Part shown: in pieces, positions 28,901-40,792 of the stretch
How the letters are laid out: each line of letters begins with the position of its first letter
Numbering within the stretch: the stretch's first letter is position 1
DNA from: Dehalobacter restrictus DSM 9455
Lineage (GTDB): Bacteria; Bacillota; Desulfitobacteriia; Desulfitobacteriales; Syntrophobotulaceae
DNA: 64,000 bases
NCBI RefSeq assembly: GCF_000512895.1
Contig: NZ_CP007033.1
Span: 464,001 to 528,000 of the forward strand
Direction of reading: 5' to 3'
The notes under the pieces: generated by a model
What the model saw: only the letters and a program-made list of their open reading frames with translations
The model's database searches: none
What the model was told of the DNA's origin: nothing
Translations under genes and position numbers: made by a program

Positions 28901-29408
28901 TGAGATGGAAGTTTGGGCACTTGAAGCTTATGGCGCATCGTTTACGCTGCAGGAGATACTTACCGTTAAGTCCGATGATGTGGTAGGTAGGGTCAAGACC
29001 TACGAAGCAATTGTCAAAGGTGAGAATATTCCTGAGCCGGGTGTGCCAGAATCGTTTAAGGTACTCATCAAGGAATTGCAGAGCCTTGGACTTGATGTTT
29101 CCGTACTTTCGGAAGAAGATCAGGAAATTGAAATTAAGGATCTGGATGATGATGTCACAGAAGTTGCCCATGAACTGGGAATGGATGATCAGTATTCCGT
29201 GATTGATGCCAATGACGAAAGCGGCATTGGCTATGATAATGAAGATGAGACTCTTGATGAAGATTTGGATGGCGATTTGAATGACAAAACTGAAGATTTC
29301 CCTGTCCTGAGTGTTCCCGAGTCTGACCTTGGTAATGATCTTGTTAATGATCTGGACAATGATTTCAGCGACAACATGGATGATGATTTTGATCCGGATT
29401 ACAAGTAA
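25968..29408 (+). CDS. rpoB: RNA polymerase beta subunit
   Basis: The 1146-residue subunit is complete. The rifampicin pocket, with [20 protein letters not shown] and [10 protein letters not shown], is of the normal sensitive type. Active-site segments including [12 protein letters not shown] are kept. After the usual end near [11 protein letters not shown] the protein carries a tail of some 85 residues that is very rich in Asp, Glu and Asn (for example [15 protein letters not shown] and [17 protein letters not shown]). GAAGGGTG serves as ribosome site. rpoC follows after 49 bases. Confidence 0.98.
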   Translation: MVNPIKVGTRERASYARLREVLDMPNLIEIQQNSYEWFLKEGLREMFRDISPIQDFTGNLVLEFIDYSLGDPKYEVEECKERDVTFAAPLRVKVRLINKETGEVKEQEVFMGDFPLMTDKGTFIINGAERVIVSQLVRSPGVYYSETIDTSGKKLYGATIIPNRGAWLEFETDINDNIFVRVDRTRKLPATVLIRALGYSTNGRILEAFADNENVKITLERDNTESTEEALVEIYKRLRPGEPPTVESARSLLESLFFDPRRYDLAKVGRYKLNNKLGLDIPKNIRHLTPEDIIASISRMLKIINGEGHIDDIDHLGNRRLRSVGELLQNQFRIGLSRMERVVRERMTIQDIEGITPQVLINIRPVVAAIKEFFGSSQLSQFMDQTNPLAELTHKRRLSALGPGGLSRERAGFEVRDVHHSHYGRMCPIETPEGPNIGLIGSLSTYGRINEYGFIEAPYRKVENGKVTDEIHYLTADEEEKYIIAQANAAVGENGEFLSEKIEARHGEDFVLVPPVNIQYMDVSPKQMVSIATALIPFLEHDDANRALMGSNMQRQAVPLLKTDAPYIGTGMEYKAAVDSGVCLVSPKEGTALRVTSDEIIIQNNDGTTTRNRLLKYTRSNQGTCINQKPIVVKGQRIDAGQVIADGPSTDNGELALGRNVLVAFMPWEGYNYEDAILISEKLVKEDYFTSIHIEEYEADARDTKLGPEEITRDIPNVGEDVLKDLDERGIIRIGAEVRPGDILVGKVTPKGETELTAEERLLRAIFGEKAREVRDTSLRVPHGEAGKVVDVKVFKRENGDELAPGVNQLVRVYIAQKRKISVGDKMAGRHGNKGVISRIMRQEDMPFMPDGTPIEIVLNPLGVPSRMNIGQVLETHLGWAAKALGMYIATPVFDGAREDDVFDTLRKAGLPGHGKSVLYDGRTGEPFDNEVTVGYMYMLKLHHLVDDKIHARSTGPYSLVTQQPLGGKAQFGGQRFGEMEVWALEAYGASFTLQEILTVKSDDVVGRVKTYEAIVKGENIPEPGVPESFKVLIKELQSLGLDVSVLSEEDQEIEIKDLDDDVTEVAHELGMDDQYSVIDANDESGIGYDNEDETLDEDLDGDLNDKTEDFPVLSVPESDLGNDLVNDLDNDFSDNMDDDFDPDYK

Positions 29409-29457
29409 AGTGTGCGTTTAGATCGAGAAAGCTTGATGGGCGAAAGGAGAGAATACC

Positions 29458-32400
29458 GTGCTTGATGTGAATAATTTTGAGAGGATGCGTATCGGGTTGG
29501 CTTCTCCGGAGATGATCCGCAAATGGTCCTATGGGGAAGTAAAAAAACCTGAAACCATTAATTACCGCACCTTAAAGCCCGAAAGAGAAGGCCTTTTCTG
29601 TGAAAAAATATTTGGCCCTACCCGTGACTGGGAGTGCCACTGCGGTAAATATAAGAGAGTCCGTTATAAAGGCATTATTTGTGACCGATGCGGTGTTGAA
29701 GTAACGAGGTCTAAAGTCCGCCGCGAGAGAATGGGACATATTGAGCTGGCTGCGCCGGTTTCCCATATCTGGTACTTCAAAGGGATTCCGAGCAGAATGG
29801 GGCTTCTGCTGGACATGTCACCACGTTCCCTGGAAAAAGTTCTATATTTTGTCGCGTATATCGTTGTTGATCCAAAGGATACCTCCCTGATGAAAAAACA
29901 GCTTCTTACCGAGACAGAATACCGGGAGGCCAGGGAAAAATACGGCAGTGGCTTCAAGGCGGAGATGGGTGCTGAGGCCATCAAGGCGTTATTAACCGAG
30001 ATTGATCTGGATAAACTGAACGAAGAACTTCGCACCGAGCTTAAGGAAGTGTCCGGTCAGCGGAAAATCAGGGCGATCAGACGTCTGGAAGTTGTCGAAG
30101 CATTTAAACAGTCCGGAAACAGTCCGGAATGGATGGTTCTTGATGCGATCCCGGTTATTCCACCAGAACTGCGGCCGATGGTTCAGCTGGATGGCGGAAG
30201 GTTTGCAACCTCCGACCTGAATGATCTGTACCGCAGGGTTATTAATAGAAATAACAGGCTGAAAAAGCTTCTTGACCTTGGCGCTCCTGATATTATTGTC
30301 CGGAACGAAAAAAGAATGCTTCAAGAAGCTGTTGACGCACTGATTGACAATGGCCGTCGCGGACGGCCGGTTACCGGACCCGGCAACAGGCCGCTAAAAT
30401 CGTTGAGTGATATGCTGAAAGGCAAGCAGGGAAGATTCCGTCAGAACCTTTTAGGAAAACGTGTTGACTATTCCGGCCGTTCTGTTATCGTTGTAGGGCC
30501 GACACTGAAGCTTTCCCAGTGCGGGTTGCCGAAAGAGATGGCGATTGAGCTGTTTAAGCCTTTCGTGATGAAAAACTTAGTTAATGAGGGTTATGCCCAT
30601 AATATTAAAAGCGCCAAGCGAATGGTGGAAAGGGTAAGACCGGAAGTATGGGATGTCCTGGAAAAAGTCATTGCTGAGCATCCAGTGCTCCTGAACCGTG
30701 CCCCAACGCTGCACAGACTTGGAATTCAGGCTTTTGAGCCTATCCTTGTCGAAGGTAAGGCTCTGCAGATTCACCCGCTCGTTTGTACGGCTTACAATGC
30801 CGACTTCGATGGGGACCAGATGGCGGTTCACGTGCCGCTTTCCGCTGAGGCCCAGTCTGAAGCTCGGCTGCTGATGCTGTCTGCGCACAATATCCTGAAC
30901 CCGAAAGACGGACGCCCGGTAGCTTCACCAACCAAAGATATGGTTCTGGGCTGCTACTATCTGACAATGGAAAGACCTGGAGCCCTTGGTGAAGGCAAGA
31001 TCTTCAAGGATCTGGATGAAGCGGTTCTGGCGTACAATTCCAAAGCTGTCCATCTTCAAGCCTTGATCAAGGTGCGCAAGGATGGAAAACTTCTGGAGAC
31101 AACGACAGGAAGACTCATTTTCAATACCGTTATTCCTGAAGAAGCCGGTTATATAAACGAAATGGTCACTAAGAAGTCTTTAGATAAAATTGTTGCCAAG
31201 ACTTACCGTTTTTGCGGTTACGAGAAGACAGCCTTATTGCTGGACGGAATAAAAAATCTAGGCTTTAAGTTTTCGACACGAGCCGGAGTCACGGTCGGTA
31301 TTGACGATATCCAGGTTCCCGAAGTCAAGAGAACGATTCTGGCCGAGGCGGATATTGCTGTTGCCAAGACCGAACAGCAGTACCGACGCGGTCTCATTAC
31401 CGATGAAGAGCGCAAGATCCTTGTTATCGAAATCTGGACTAAAGCCAATGATTCCGTAACGAAAGCTTTGATGGAATCACTGGATAAGTTTAATCCGGTT
31501 TATATGATGGCCAATTCCGGAGCGCGTGGTAATATTCAGCAGCTGCGTCAGCTGGCAGGGATGCGCGGACTGATGGCAGACCCGTCAGGCCGAACGATTG
31601 AACTGCCTATTAAAGCCAACTTCCGTGAAGGCCTGACTGTGTTGGAGTACTTTATCTCTTCGCACGGTGCGCGTAAAGGTTTGGCTGACACCGCACTCAG
31701 AACTGCCGACTCCGGGTATCTGACCCGCAGACTCGTCGATGTATCCCAGGATGTCATTGTCCGGGAGGATGATTGCGGCTCCGATAAAGGCATTATGGTC
31801 GAAGACATCAAGGAAGGCAGTGAAATGATCGAGAAACTGGAAGAACGTCTGGTAGGACGGTTCCTGGTAAGAGAGATCCGTCATCCTGAAACAGGCGAAC
31901 TGCTGGCTTCTCCCGATTACGAAATCAGTGAAGAACAAGCTAAAGCGATTGCTGATGTTTATGACAAAGTTGAGATAAGGTCCGTGCTGAACTGTAAGAC
32001 CCGTTACGGCGTTTGCAAGAAATGCTACGGCAGAAACCTTGCCACCGGACGTCAGGTTGAAATCGGCGAAGCAGTCGGCATTATCGCTGCCCAATCTATC
32101 GGTGAACCTGGAACCCAGCTTACGATGCGTACTTTCCACACCGGTGGTGTTGCCGGAGACGACATTACTCAGGGTCTGCCGAGGGTAGAGGAACTGTTTG
32201 AAGCACGCAAGCCCAAAGGCCAGGCGATTATCTCCGAAATCAGTGGCACAATTACGATTAGAGAAGTCAAAGGCCGCAGAGAAGTGGAAGTCACGAGCGA
32301 AACCGGGGAACAAGGAATCTATACCATACCGTTTGGTTCCCGCCTCAAAGTCAAGAATGGCCAGGTCATTTCCCCATGTGACGAATTGACCGAAGGCAGC

Positions 32401-32910
32401 ATTAATCCTCATGATACGCTGAAGATCAAGGGAATAATCGGTGTACAGGTCTATCTGCTCGGAGAAGTGCAGCGGGTATACCGTCTGCAGGGCGTTGATA
32501 TCAATGACAAGCATATCGAGGTGATGGTCCGGCAGATGCTCAGAAAAGTTAAGATAGAAGAAGCCGGAGACACCAGCCTTCTACCCGGTGGACTGATCGA
32601 TATCTTCGAGTTTGAGGAGGAAAACGCGAAAGTCTTGCAGGAAGGCGGAGAACCTGCTGAATGCCGTCCGGTTCTGCTCGGAATTACCAAGGCTTCTCTC
32701 GCTACCGATTCCTTCCTCTCGGCAGCATCTTTCCAGGAGACAACCAGAGTACTCACGGAAGCTGCTATTAAAGGAAAAGTCGATCCGCTGATTGGCCTGA
32801 AAGAGAATGTCATCATCGGAAAACTAATCCCTGCTGGTACCGGGATGTCCAAATACCGCACCCTGAAGGTCACAGACAGCGGGGCCCTTCAGTCCAGGAC
32901 TGAAGTCTAG
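29458..32910 (+). CDS. rpoC: RNA polymerase beta' subunit
   Basis: The 1150-residue subunit starts at GTG 29458 behind GAAAGGAGAG. It has the N-terminal zinc site ([19 protein letters not shown]), the catalytic NADFDGDQM loop (about residue 450), the bridge and trigger helices, and the second zinc site ([17 protein letters not shown]). There is no large lineage insert. Confidence 0.98.
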   Translation: MLDVNNFERMRIGLASPEMIRKWSYGEVKKPETINYRTLKPEREGLFCEKIFGPTRDWECHCGKYKRVRYKGIICDRCGVEVTRSKVRRERMGHIELAAPVSHIWYFKGIPSRMGLLLDMSPRSLEKVLYFVAYIVVDPKDTSLMKKQLLTETEYREAREKYGSGFKAEMGAEAIKALLTEIDLDKLNEELRTELKEVSGQRKIRAIRRLEVVEAFKQSGNSPEWMVLDAIPVIPPELRPMVQLDGGRFATSDLNDLYRRVINRNNRLKKLLDLGAPDIIVRNEKRMLQEAVDALIDNGRRGRPVTGPGNRPLKSLSDMLKGKQGRFRQNLLGKRVDYSGRSVIVVGPTLKLSQCGLPKEMAIELFKPFVMKNLVNEGYAHNIKSAKRMVERVRPEVWDVLEKVIAEHPVLLNRAPTLHRLGIQAFEPILVEGKALQIHPLVCTAYNADFDGDQMAVHVPLSAEAQSEARLLMLSAHNILNPKDGRPVASPTKDMVLGCYYLTMERPGALGEGKIFKDLDEAVLAYNSKAVHLQALIKVRKDGKLLETTTGRLIFNTVIPEEAGYINEMVTKKSLDKIVAKTYRFCGYEKTALLLDGIKNLGFKFSTRAGVTVGIDDIQVPEVKRTILAEADIAVAKTEQQYRRGLITDEERKILVIEIWTKANDSVTKALMESLDKFNPVYMMANSGARGNIQQLRQLAGMRGLMADPSGRTIELPIKANFREGLTVLEYFISSHGARKGLADTALRTADSGYLTRRLVDVSQDVIVREDDCGSDKGIMVEDIKEGSEMIEKLEERLVGRFLVREIRHPETGELLASPDYEISEEQAKAIADVYDKVEIRSVLNCKTRYGVCKKCYGRNLATGRQVEIGEAVGIIAAQSIGEPGTQLTMRTFHTGGVAGDDITQGLPRVEELFEARKPKGQAIISEISGTITIREVKGRREVEVTSETGEQGIYTIPFGSRLKVKNGQVISPCDELTEGSINPHDTLKIKGIIGVQVYLLGEVQRVYRLQGVDINDKHIEVMVRQMLRKVKIEEAGDTSLLPGGLIDIFEFEEENAKVLQEGGEPAECRPVLLGITKASLATDSFLSAASFQETTRVLTEAAIKGKVDPLIGLKENVIIGKLIPAGTGMSKYRTLKVTDSGALQSRTEV

Positions 32911-32923
32911 AGCAATTGTGTTC

Positions 32924-32952
32924 TTGACATGGAAATAGGCTACTGCTAAAAT
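32924..32952 (+). promoter_or_regulatory. Promoter of the str operon (ybxF-rpsL-rpsG-fusA-tuf)
   Basis: TTGACA at 32924-32929, a 17-base spacer and TAAAAT at 32947-32952. It is one of the best sigma-A matches in the window. It begins 14 bases after the rpoC stop, so the L7Ae-like gene and the str genes can be transcribed apart from rpoBC. Confidence 0.8.
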
Positions 32953-32994
32953 AGTATAGTCTGATTTTAGAATAGGGGAGGAGAGCATTTTAAA

Positions 32995-33246
32995 ATGCTT
33001 GATGAATCTATAAAAAAAACGCAAAGAGTTGTGGTTGGTTTTAAACAAACCAGCCGGGCGCTGGAGAAAGGCGAAGTCGGCAGTATTTATCTTGCCAAGG
33101 ATGCAGATCAAAAGCTTCTTCGCCCGATCCTGGAGATGTGTGCTGTCAGACAAATTGAAATCAAGGAAGTTCCTACGATGACTGAATTGGGTAAAGCCTG
33201 TGGTATTAAAGTAGGTGCTGCAGTCGCAGCCATTCTGAATGACTAG
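32995..33246 (+). CDS. ybxF: L7Ae-family ribosomal protein-like (YbxF type)
   Basis: The 83-residue protein belongs to the L7Ae/L30e family, which binds kink-turns in RNA. It has IYLAKDADQKLLRPILEMC and ends with the LGKACGIKVGAAVAAIL segment typical of the family. In Bacillus the same gene (ybxF/rplGB) sits between rpoC and rpsL, as here. Its role is not settled. The start is ATG 32995. Confidence 0.9.
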   Translation: MLDESIKKTQRVVVGFKQTSRALEKGEVGSIYLAKDADQKLLRPILEMCAVRQIEIKEVPTMTELGKACGIKVGAAVAAILND

Positions 33247-33326
33247 GGTTCCTATAAACAGCTTTCTTGGTTGCCAAAAACCATCTGATTTTTGTAGAAT
33301 AATTATTACAGGAAGGAGGTGCAGTT

Positions 33327-33746
33327 ATGCCGACAATTCATCAGCTTATCCGCAAAGGGAGAGAAAAGGTTATTGCAAAATCGACCGCTCCTGCTCTGCA
33401 ATGGGGACATAATTCACTGAAACGCAAGGATTTTCCTTCGGGTGGTTCTCCGCAAAAGAGAGGGGTATGTACGAGAGTGTATACCACAACACCTAAAAAA
33501 CCGAATTCTGCTCTGAGAAAGGTAGCCCGTGTCCGCCTGACCAATGGCATTGAAATAACCACGTATATTCCTGGAATCGGCCATAACCTTCAGGAACACT
33601 CCGTAGTTCTGGTTCGTGGAGGCCGTGTTAAGGATCTTCCGGGCGTACGTTATCATATCGTTCGTGGGGCATTGGATACAACCGGTGTTCAAAACCGAAG
33701 TCAGGCTCGTTCCAAGTATGGGGCCAAGAGACCTAAGAAAAAATAA
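33327..33746 (+). CDS. rpsL: 30S ribosomal protein S12 with a short insertion
   Basis: The 139-residue protein carries the decoding-site loop [19 protein letters not shown] and [14 protein letters not shown]. It is about 15 residues longer than the common 124-residue form because of an insert after STAPAL ([16 protein letters not shown], about residues 25-40) before SPQKRGVCT. Similar inserts exist, from memory, in some clostridial relatives. The streptomycin-contact lysine in PKKPNS is wild type. AAGGAGG precedes the ATG. Confidence 0.96.
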   Translation: MPTIHQLIRKGREKVIAKSTAPALQWGHNSLKRKDFPSGGSPQKRGVCTRVYTTTPKKPNSALRKVARVRLTNGIEITTYIPGIGHNLQEHSVVLVRGGRVKDLPGVRYHIVRGALDTTGVQNRSQARSKYGAKRPKKK

Positions 33747-33815
33747 TGTATAAGTATCGTAGCCTAAAATATGTTATATTTTGGCTGCACTCTAATTTTA
33801 TTGCAGTGTTTTTAG

Positions 33816-34301
<486 letters not shown>

Positions 34302-34364
34302 TCACAATGATTAGCTTGGGGTTACTTTAGAGTTTATTTATCTGGATAGAGAGGCTGATAATAA

Positions 34365-36443
34365 GTGGCAAGGCAAGTTCCCTTGGAGAAAACTCGGAAT
34401 ATCGGCATCATGGCGCATATTGATGCTGGAAAGACCACAACCACAGAGCGCATCTTATTTTACACTGGCCGTGTTCATAAAATCGGTGAAGTGCATGATG
34501 GTGCTGCCACGATGGATTGGATGGTTCAGGAGCAGGAGCGTGGGATTACCATTACTTCTGCAGCTACCACCTGTCAATGGAAAGGGCACAATGTTAATAT
34601 CATTGACACACCCGGGCACGTTGATTTTACTGTTGAGGTTGAGCGCTCTCTGCGCGTGCTGGACGGCGCTGTAGCAGTGTTCTGTTCAGTTGGCGGGGTT
34701 GAGCCTCAGTCGGAAACAGTTTGGCGCCAGGCCGACAAATACGGTGTACCTCGTATCGCTTATATAAATAAGATGGACAGAGTCGGTGCGGATTTTTTCC
34801 GTGGAGTTTCCATGATTGTTGACCGCCTGGGATCAAATCCTGTTCCTATTCAGCTTCCGATTGGAACTGAAGACAAATTTAGCGGGATTGTGGATTTGGT
34901 TACCATGAAAGCAACAATATACACAGATGACCTCGGCACAGCAAGCGATGTTTCCGATATTCCTGCAGACCTGATGGAATTGGCGCAGGAATACCGTGAA
35001 AAATTGCTGGAAGCTGTCTCAGATGTCGATGAAGAATTGATGATGAAATATCTGGAGGGCGCAGAGATTTCCGAACAGGAAATCAAGCAGGCGATCCGCA
35101 AAGGCACAATTAACTTAAAATTCATTCCGGTTTTATGCGGATCATCCTTCAAGAACAAAGGGGTTCAGCCTTTGCTTGATGCTGTCGTCGATTATATGCC
35201 GTCGCCTCTTGATGTGCCGGCTATCCAGGGTGTCAATCCGGATACCGGTGAGGAAGACGTGCGTCATTCCGATGATAACGCACCTTTTTCAGCATTGGCA
35301 TTTAAAATTATGTCGGATCCTTATGTTGGAAAATTGACCTTCTTCCGCGTTTATTCCGGAACGCTCAGTGCGGGTTCCTATATCACGAACTCGACCAAGG
35401 GCAAGAAGGAAAGAATTGGCCGTATTCTTCGGATGCACGCCAATCACCGCGAAGATGTCGATGAAGTCCGCGCTGGGGATATCGCTGCAGCTGTCGGCAT
35501 CAAAGATGTCAGCACAGGGGATACGTTATGCGATGAAAAGAACCGCGTTATTCTCGAATCGATGGTATTCCCCGAACCAGTTATTCATATTGCAATTGAA
35601 CCTAAAACAAAGGCTGACCAGGAAAAGCTTGGCGGATCACTCGCAAAGCTTGCTGAAGAAGATCCTACCTTTAAGATGCGTACGGATGAAGAAACCGGAC
35701 AAACCATTATTTCAGGGATGGGAGAACTTCACCTGGAAATCATTGTTGACAGACTGATGAGAGAGTTTAAAGTTGACTGTAATGTGGGTCGTCCACAGGT
35801 AGCCTATAAGGAAACGATCCGCAAGCATGTCAAAGCAGAAGGAAAATATGTTCGGCAGTCTGGTGGACGTGGACAGTATGGTCACTGCTGGGTTGAATTC
35901 GAACCGCTAGAACAGGGCACTGGCTTTGTATTTGAAAGCAAGATTGTCGGTGGCGTTATTCCTAAAGAATATATATCGCCGATCGGTGCTGGTATAGAAG
36001 AAGCCCTTCAAAATGGTATCTTGGCCGGGTATCCGGTTCTGGATATCAAGGCGACCGTCGTTGACGGATCCTACCATGATGTCGACTCCTCTGAAATGGC
36101 CTTCAAAATTGCCGGTTCAATGGCTTTCAAAGCAGCGGCTGCCAAAGCAGACCCCGCAATTCTGGAGCCAATGATGAAGGTGGAAGTCACCGTGCCGGAA
36201 GAATATATGGGCGATGTCATCGGAGATTTGAACTCGCGCCGAGGCAGAATCGAAGGTATGGAAGCTCGTTCGGGTGCCCAGATTATTCGTGGTTATGTGC
36301 CGCTTTCGGAGATGTTCGGTTATGCGACAGAGCTCCGTTCCCGTACTCAGGGCAGGGGCGTATATTCAATGCAGTTTGATCACTATGAGGAAGTGCCCAA
36401 AAATATTGCCGAAGGTATTATTGCCAAGCGGCAGGGGGCTTAA
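34365..36443 (+). CDS. fusA: Elongation factor G
   Basis: The 692-residue translocase starts at GTG 34365. G motifs are AHIDAGKTT (P loop), [11 protein letters not shown] and [10 protein letters not shown]. Domains II to V follow, with the domain IV loop around [11 protein letters not shown]. Length and motifs are those of canonical EF-G1. The ribosome site, GAGAGG, is modest. Confidence 0.98.
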   Translation: MARQVPLEKTRNIGIMAHIDAGKTTTTERILFYTGRVHKIGEVHDGAATMDWMVQEQERGITITSAATTCQWKGHNVNIIDTPGHVDFTVEVERSLRVLDGAVAVFCSVGGVEPQSETVWRQADKYGVPRIAYINKMDRVGADFFRGVSMIVDRLGSNPVPIQLPIGTEDKFSGIVDLVTMKATIYTDDLGTASDVSDIPADLMELAQEYREKLLEAVSDVDEELMMKYLEGAEISEQEIKQAIRKGTINLKFIPVLCGSSFKNKGVQPLLDAVVDYMPSPLDVPAIQGVNPDTGEEDVRHSDDNAPFSALAFKIMSDPYVGKLTFFRVYSGTLSAGSYITNSTKGKKERIGRILRMHANHREDVDEVRAGDIAAAVGIKDVSTGDTLCDEKNRVILESMVFPEPVIHIAIEPKTKADQEKLGGSLAKLAEEDPTFKMRTDEETGQTIISGMGELHLEIIVDRLMREFKVDCNVGRPQVAYKETIRKHVKAEGKYVRQSGGRGQYGHCWVEFEPLEQGTGFVFESKIVGGVIPKEYISPIGAGIEEALQNGILAGYPVLDIKATVVDGSYHDVDSSEMAFKIAGSMAFKAAAAKADPAILEPMMKVEVTVPEEYMGDVIGDLNSRRGRIEGMEARSGAQIIRGYVPLSEMFGYATELRSRTQGRGVYSMQFDHYEEVPKNIAEGIIAKRQGA

Positions 36444-36501
36444 TATAGAAATTAACTGCAAAAAAATAACATTTTAAATTTATTTAAGGAGTGAAACTTA
36501 A

Positions 36502-37704
36502 ATGGGTAAACAAAAATTTGACCGTTCCAAGCCGCACGTTAACGTAGGTACAATTGGCCACGTTGACCATGGTAAAACGACAACGACTGCTGCGATTACA
36601 TTTGTTTTGTCCAAGGTCGGCGGTGCTGTTGCAACTGCATTTGATCAGATCGACAAAGCGCCTGAAGAGCGTGAACGCGGAATTACGATTTCTACCGCTC
36701 ATGTTGAGTATGAAACGGCAAACCGTCACTATGCTCACGTTGACTGCCCGGGCCATGCTGACTATGTTAAAAACATGATCACCGGTGCTGCTCAGATGGA
36801 CGGTGCCATCCTGGTTGTATCCGCTGCTGACGGCCCGATGCCTCAGACGCGTGAACACATCCTTCTTGCCCGTCAGGTAGGTGTGCCTTACATCGTTGTA
36901 TGGCTGAACAAAGTTGACATGGTTGATGATCCTGAACTTCTCGAACTGGTTGAAATGGAAGTTCGTGAGCTGTTAAGTGAATATGAATTTCCCGGTGATG
37001 ATATTCCTGTTATTCCCGGTTCCGGACTCAAAGCTCTGGAGTGCGGATGCGGACAGAGAGACTGCGAATGGTGCGGCAAAATCTGGAATCTGATGGATGC
37101 TGTTGACAGCTATATTCCTCAACCGGAACGTGCTGTAGACAAACCATTCCTGATGCCTGTAGAAGATGTCTTCACGATCACTGGTCGTGGTACTGTTGCT
37201 ACCGGCCGTGTAGAGCGTGGTGTCCTTAAAGTCGGCGATGAAATTGAAATCGTTGGTCTTTCTGAAAAACCGCGTAAGAGTGTTTGCACAGGCGTTGAAA
37301 TGTTCCGAAAACTGCTCGATCAGGCTCAGGCCGGTGACAATATCGGCGCTCTGCTGCGTGGTGTCGAGCGTAAAGACATTGAGCGCGGACAGGTTCTGGC
37401 TAAACCAGGAAGTATTAAACCGCATACGAAGTTTAGCGGTGAAGTTTACATTCTGAGTAAAGAAGAAGGCGGACGTCATACGCCGTTCTTCAACAACTAT
37501 CGTCCTCAGTTCTACTTCAGAACAACCGACGTTACTGGTGTAATCAAACTCCCAGAAGGCACAGAAATGATTATGCCTGGTGACCGTGTATCCATCGAGT
37601 GCGAATTGATCACCCCCATTGCTATGGAAGAGGGACTCCGCTTCGCTATCCGTGAAGGCGGACGTACTGTTGGGTCCGGCGTTGTAGCCAAAGTTGTCGA
37701 ATAA
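36502..37704 (+). CDS. tuf: Elongation factor Tu with a four-cysteine insert
   Basis: The 400-residue GTPase delivers aminoacyl-tRNA. G motifs [24 protein letters not shown] and NKVDMVDD are intact. After [11 protein letters not shown], near the end of the G domain (about residues 180-195), the usual short charged loop is replaced by [11 protein letters not shown], which has the C-x-C-x5-C-x2-C spacing of a possible metal knuckle. The rest is canonical. This is the only tuf gene seen here. AAGGAG precedes the ATG. Confidence 0.97.
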   Translation: MGKQKFDRSKPHVNVGTIGHVDHGKTTTTAAITFVLSKVGGAVATAFDQIDKAPEERERGITISTAHVEYETANRHYAHVDCPGHADYVKNMITGAAQMDGAILVVSAADGPMPQTREHILLARQVGVPYIVVWLNKVDMVDDPELLELVEMEVRELLSEYEFPGDDIPVIPGSGLKALECGCGQRDCEWCGKIWNLMDAVDSYIPQPERAVDKPFLMPVEDVFTITGRGTVATGRVERGVLKVGDEIEIVGLSEKPRKSVCTGVEMFRKLLDQAQAGDNIGALLRGVERKDIERGQVLAKPGSIKPHTKFSGEVYILSKEEGGRHTPFFNNYRPQFYFRTTDVTGVIKLPEGTEMIMPGDRVSIECELITPIAMEEGLRFAIREGGRTVGSGVVAKVVE

Positions 37705-37720
37705 TTAGCTGCTGATATTA

Positions 37721-37756
37721 AGGGAAGCTGCCAGAAATTGTCTGCACAGCTTCCCT
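37721..37756 (+). other. Hairpin between tuf and rpsJ
   Basis: A perfect 10-bp stem, AGGGAAGCTG/CAGCTTCCCT, with a 16-base loop lies 17 bases after the tuf stop. No T-run follows, so it is not a clear intrinsic terminator. The rest of the 160-base gap to rpsJ shows no gene and no strong promoter. The hairpin could mark an mRNA end or a processing site between the str and S10 units. Confidence 0.5.
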
Positions 37757-37864
37757 GATGCTCTCTACGCAAAAGGTTGCTGTCTTCGGTGACTCCGCCG
37801 TAAGGCAGGGAATTTTTGCGCCAATAGTCCTGTTTAACAGGCGATATATTTAGGAGGTAAAGAA

Positions 37865-38170
37865 ATGAACCAAAAGATTAGAATTCGGCTGAAGGCCTTT
37901 GACCACAAAACGCTTGATCAGTCGGCAGAAAGAATTGTTGATACCGCGAAAAGAACCGGTGCGAGCGTCAATGGGCCAATACCCCTTCCGACCGAAAAGA
38001 GTATTTACACTATTTTACGTTCTCCGCATGTCAACAAGGATTCCCGTGAACAGTTTGAAATGAGAACACACAAGAGATTGATCGATATTATTGATCCTAC
38101 CTCGAAAACAGTGGATGCACTGATGAGACTGGATCTGCCTTCCGGTGTAGATATCGAAATTAAATTATAA
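37865..38170 (+). CDS. rpsJ: 30S ribosomal protein S10
   Basis: The 101-residue protein is also the antitermination factor Nus[22 protein letters not shown] and the loop [22 protein letters not shown] are canonical. AGGAGG precedes the ATG. It opens the S10 operon but is separated from rplC by an unusual 180-base gap. Confidence 0.98.
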   Translation: MNQKIRIRLKAFDHKTLDQSAERIVDTAKRTGASVNGPIPLPTEKSIYTILRSPHVNKDSREQFEMRTHKRLIDIIDPTSKTVDALMRLDLPSGVDIEIKL

Positions 38171-38349
38171 TTAGAGTCTGGCGTTTTTTTAGAATATGTG
38201 GTAGAATAGATATGTTTGTGACACGAAACACCCGGAGGTGTGGAACACCTTTGGGGTAAGTGTTGCTAAACGCATATAATATATTAATTGATTACACTCT
38301 CGTGCCCCGTTTCAGACGGTGCACTTCAAAGTGTACAGGAGGTGGCGTC
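38171..38349 (+). promoter_or_regulatory. Structured gap between rpsJ and rplC
   Basis: This gap is long for an S10 operon and shows several hairpins. ACACC (38228-38232) can pair with GGTGT (38237-38241). The same GGTGT, as AGGTGT (38236-38241), can instead pair with ACACCT (38245-38250). A third hairpin, GTGCACTT/AAGTGTAC (38319-38336), ends just before the rplC ribosome site AGGAGG. The arrangement looks like a translational control element; no known family is recognised. Confidence 0.45.
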
Positions 38350-38979
38350 GTGTCTAGAGGAATTCTGGGTAAAAAAGTGGGTATGACCCAAATTTTTGCA
38401 GAAGACGGAAAAGTGATTCCGGTGACTGTTGTTCAGGCCGGTCCTTGTTATGTCCTGCAGAAAAAAACTGAAGCTTCAGACGGTTATAATGCAATTCAGG
38501 TTGGTTTTGATGAGAAAAGAGAAAATCTTGCAACTAAACCTGAAAAAGGTCATTTCAAAAAATCCGGTGTCAAATTCATGCGCTTCATCAAGGAATTCAG
38601 AACTGCTGAGGCAGATTCCTTCGAAGTTGGTCAGGAAATCAAAGCAGATATCTTCGCAGCCGGTGACAAAGTTGATGTAGTCGGAACTTCCAAAGGTAAG
38701 GGCTTTGCTGGTATGCATAAGCGTCATGGAGCCCGCCGCGGACCCATGGGTCATGGATCAAAATATCATCACCGTACAGGTTCCATGGGCGCGAAAGGGC
38801 CAGCTCGTGTTTTCAAGGGAAGAAATTTACCTGGACGGATGGGTGGAGAAAGAGTTACGGTTCAAAACCTTGAAGTTGTAAGGGTTGATACTGATAAAAA
38901 CTACATCCTTATTCGAGGATGCGTACCTGGTGCTAAAAAAAGCCTGCTGATACTGAAAGAATCGGTTAAAGCGAAATAA
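38350..38979 (+). CDS. rplC: 50S ribosomal protein L3
   Basis: The 209-residue protein begins [18 protein letters not shown] and has the peptidyl-transferase-reaching loop region [14 protein letters not shown]. The start is GTG 38350, directly after AGGAGGTGGCGTC. The frame is open up to 38260, but the extra residues are leader. Confidence 0.97.
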   Translation: MSRGILGKKVGMTQIFAEDGKVIPVTVVQAGPCYVLQKKTEASDGYNAIQVGFDEKRENLATKPEKGHFKKSGVKFMRFIKEFRTAEADSFEVGQEIKADIFAAGDKVDVVGTSKGKGFAGMHKRHGARRGPMGHGSKYHHRTGSMGAKGPARVFKGRNLPGRMGGERVTVQNLEVVRVDTDKNYILIRGCVPGAKKSLLILKESVKAK

Positions 38980-39004
38980 TCCGTAAGGAAAGGAGGATAA
39001 AGCA

Positions 39005-39637
39005 ATGCCTAAGGTACAGGTTGTAAATATGCAAGGATCTCCGGTTGGAGAAATGGAATTAAATGAAACGATATTTGGAATAGAGCCCAATACCCATGTT
39101 ATGCATTCCGCTGTTGTAGCCCAGCTGGCCAACGCCAGAGTCGGCACCCATTCTACATTAGGTCGGAGCGAAGTCAGAGGCGGCGGTCGCAAGCCTTGGA
39201 AACAAAAAGGAACAGGTCGGGCCAGAGCCGGCACGATCCGTTCACCGCTCTGGAGAGGCGGCGGCATCGTATTTGGACCAAAACCGAGAGACTATAGTAA
39301 AAAGCTTCCTAAGAAAGTGAAGAGACTGGCTCTGTGCTCTGCGCTTTCCAGCAAAGTGATTGACAACAGCCTGATCGTGGTTGATCAAATCAGCTTTGAG
39401 CAGCCAAAAACCAAAGAAATGGTTAAACTTTTGGAAGCTCTGAAAATTGATAAAAAAGCGCTTCTCGTTGTCGAGAACAATGACGATAATAACGTTCTGG
39501 TCTCTGCGCGCAACATTCAGGGAGTGCTTACCTCAAGAGCAGATGCCTTAAATGTTATAGATCTTTTGAAATATGATTTTGTGGTATTTACCAAGGCGGC
39601 TGTGATGAGGACTGAGGAGGTGCTGAGCAATGCGTGA
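39005..39637 (+). CDS. rplD: 50S ribosomal protein L4
   Basis: The 210-residue protein has the exit-tunnel loop [20 protein letters not shown] and the surface domain with [16 protein letters not shown]. In E. coli L4 represses the S10 operon; whether it does so here is unknown. AAAGGAGG precedes the ATG. The end overlaps rplW by 8 bases. Confidence 0.97.
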   Translation: MPKVQVVNMQGSPVGEMELNETIFGIEPNTHVMHSAVVAQLANARVGTHSTLGRSEVRGGGRKPWKQKGTGRARAGTIRSPLWRGGGIVFGPKPRDYSKKLPKKVKRLALCSALSSKVIDNSLIVVDQISFEQPKTKEMVKLLEALKIDKKALLVVENNDDNNVLVSARNIQGVLTSRADALNVIDLLKYDFVVFTKAAVMRTEEVLSNA

Positions 39638-39917
39638 TGCTCGTGACGTACTGATTCGACCGGTCATTTCTGAAAAATCGGTCGGATTGGTAGAGGAAAA
39701 CAAATACTCCTTCTGGGTTAGCACTGCAGCTAATAAGATTGAAATCAAATCAGCTGTAGAGAAAATGTTCAAAGTTAAAGTTGATGACGTTCGCACCATG
39801 AAGGTTAAAGGAAAAGAAAAACGTCAGGGCCGTTATTCGGGCATGACACCTACCAGGAAGAAAGCTATCGTAACCCTGAAGGCCGGCGACAAAATTGAAG
39901 GATTTGCAGGTCTGTAG
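39630..39917 (+). CDS. rplW: 50S ribosomal protein L23
   Basis: The 95-residue protein sits at the tunnel exit and docks trigger factor and SRP. It begins [16 protein letters not shown] and contains [16 protein letters not shown]. The start lies inside the last codons of rplD, behind a GAGGAGG site, which suggests coupled translation. Confidence 0.97.
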   Translation: MRDARDVLIRPVISEKSVGLVEENKYSFWVSTAANKIEIKSAVEKMFKVKVDDVRTMKVKGKEKRQGRYSGMTPTRKKAIVTLKAGDKIEGFAGL

Positions 39918-39943
39918 TTTTAAGGCAAAGGAGGTAGAAAAAA

Positions 39944-40774
39944 ATGCCAATTAGATCGTACAAACCAACATCTCCGGGACGCAGACAGATGACTGTACTG
40001 AATTTCGATGAGATTACCAGGAATGAGCCTGAACGTTCCCTTATCGCCCCCCTGCGCAAGAAGGCTGGAAGGAATAATACAGGACGTTTGACAGTCCGTC
40101 ACCAAGGCGGCGGTCATAAGAGACGTTATCGTCTGATAGATTTTAAAAGAATCAAAGATGGCGTTCCTGCCAAAGTTGCTAGCATTGAATATGATCCGAA
40201 CCGTTCTGCTAACATCGCTCTTCTGAACTATGCTGACGGCTTTAAAAGTTACATTATTGCTCCCAATGGACTTAAGGTGGGCCAGGAAATTGTAAGCGGC
40301 GAACAGGCCGATATTAAAGCCGGCAATACGTTAAAGCTTAAGAATATTCCGGTCGGAACACTGATTCATAATATTGAGATGAAACCCGGCAAAGGCGGCC
40401 AGTTAGTCCGTTCAGCCGGTGGATCAGCTCAGTTGATGGCCAAAGAAGGCAGTTATGCAACACTCAGACTCCCGTCGGGAGAAATGAGAATGATCCACAT
40501 CGAGTGCCGGGCCACGATTGGCCAGGTCGGGAACTTGGATTATGAAAACGTGACGATCGGTAAAGCCGGAAGATCCCGTTGGCTTGGGATTCGTCCGACA
40601 GTCCGTGGTTCAGTCATGAACCCGTGTGATCACCCCCACGGCGGTGGTGAAGGACGTAACCCGATTGGACGTAATCCTGTCACTCCTTGGGGTAAACCCG
40701 CCCTTGGCGCCAAGACCAGGAAAAAGAAGAACCAAAGCAATAAGTTCATTGTCAAGCGTAGAGATAAGAAGTAA
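39944..40774 (+). CDS. rplB: 50S ribosomal protein L2
   Basis: The 276-residue protein near the peptidyl transferase centre shows [19 protein letters not shown] and the signature [19 protein letters not shown] with its conserved histidine. AAAGGAGG precedes the ATG. Length is normal. Confidence 0.98.
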   Translation: MPIRSYKPTSPGRRQMTVLNFDEITRNEPERSLIAPLRKKAGRNNTGRLTVRHQGGGHKRRYRLIDFKRIKDGVPAKVASIEYDPNRSANIALLNYADGFKSYIIAPNGLKVGQEIVSGEQADIKAGNTLKLKNIPVGTLIHNIEMKPGKGGQLVRSAGGSAQLMAKEGSYATLRLPSGEMRMIHIECRATIGQVGNLDYENVTIGKAGRSRWLGIRPTVRGSVMNPCDHPHGGGEGRNPIGRNPVTPWGKPALGAKTRKKKNQSNKFIVKRRDKK

Positions 40775-40792
40775 GCGAAAGGAGACCTCATA

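Noticed and set aside
28302-29171. Open frame of 289 codons on the minus strand
   Set aside because: It is opposite rpoB and is a shadow of conserved codons.
31585-32514. Open frame of 309 codons on the minus strand
   Set aside because: It is wholly inside rpoC on the other strand, and its composition is that of a reversed coding frame.
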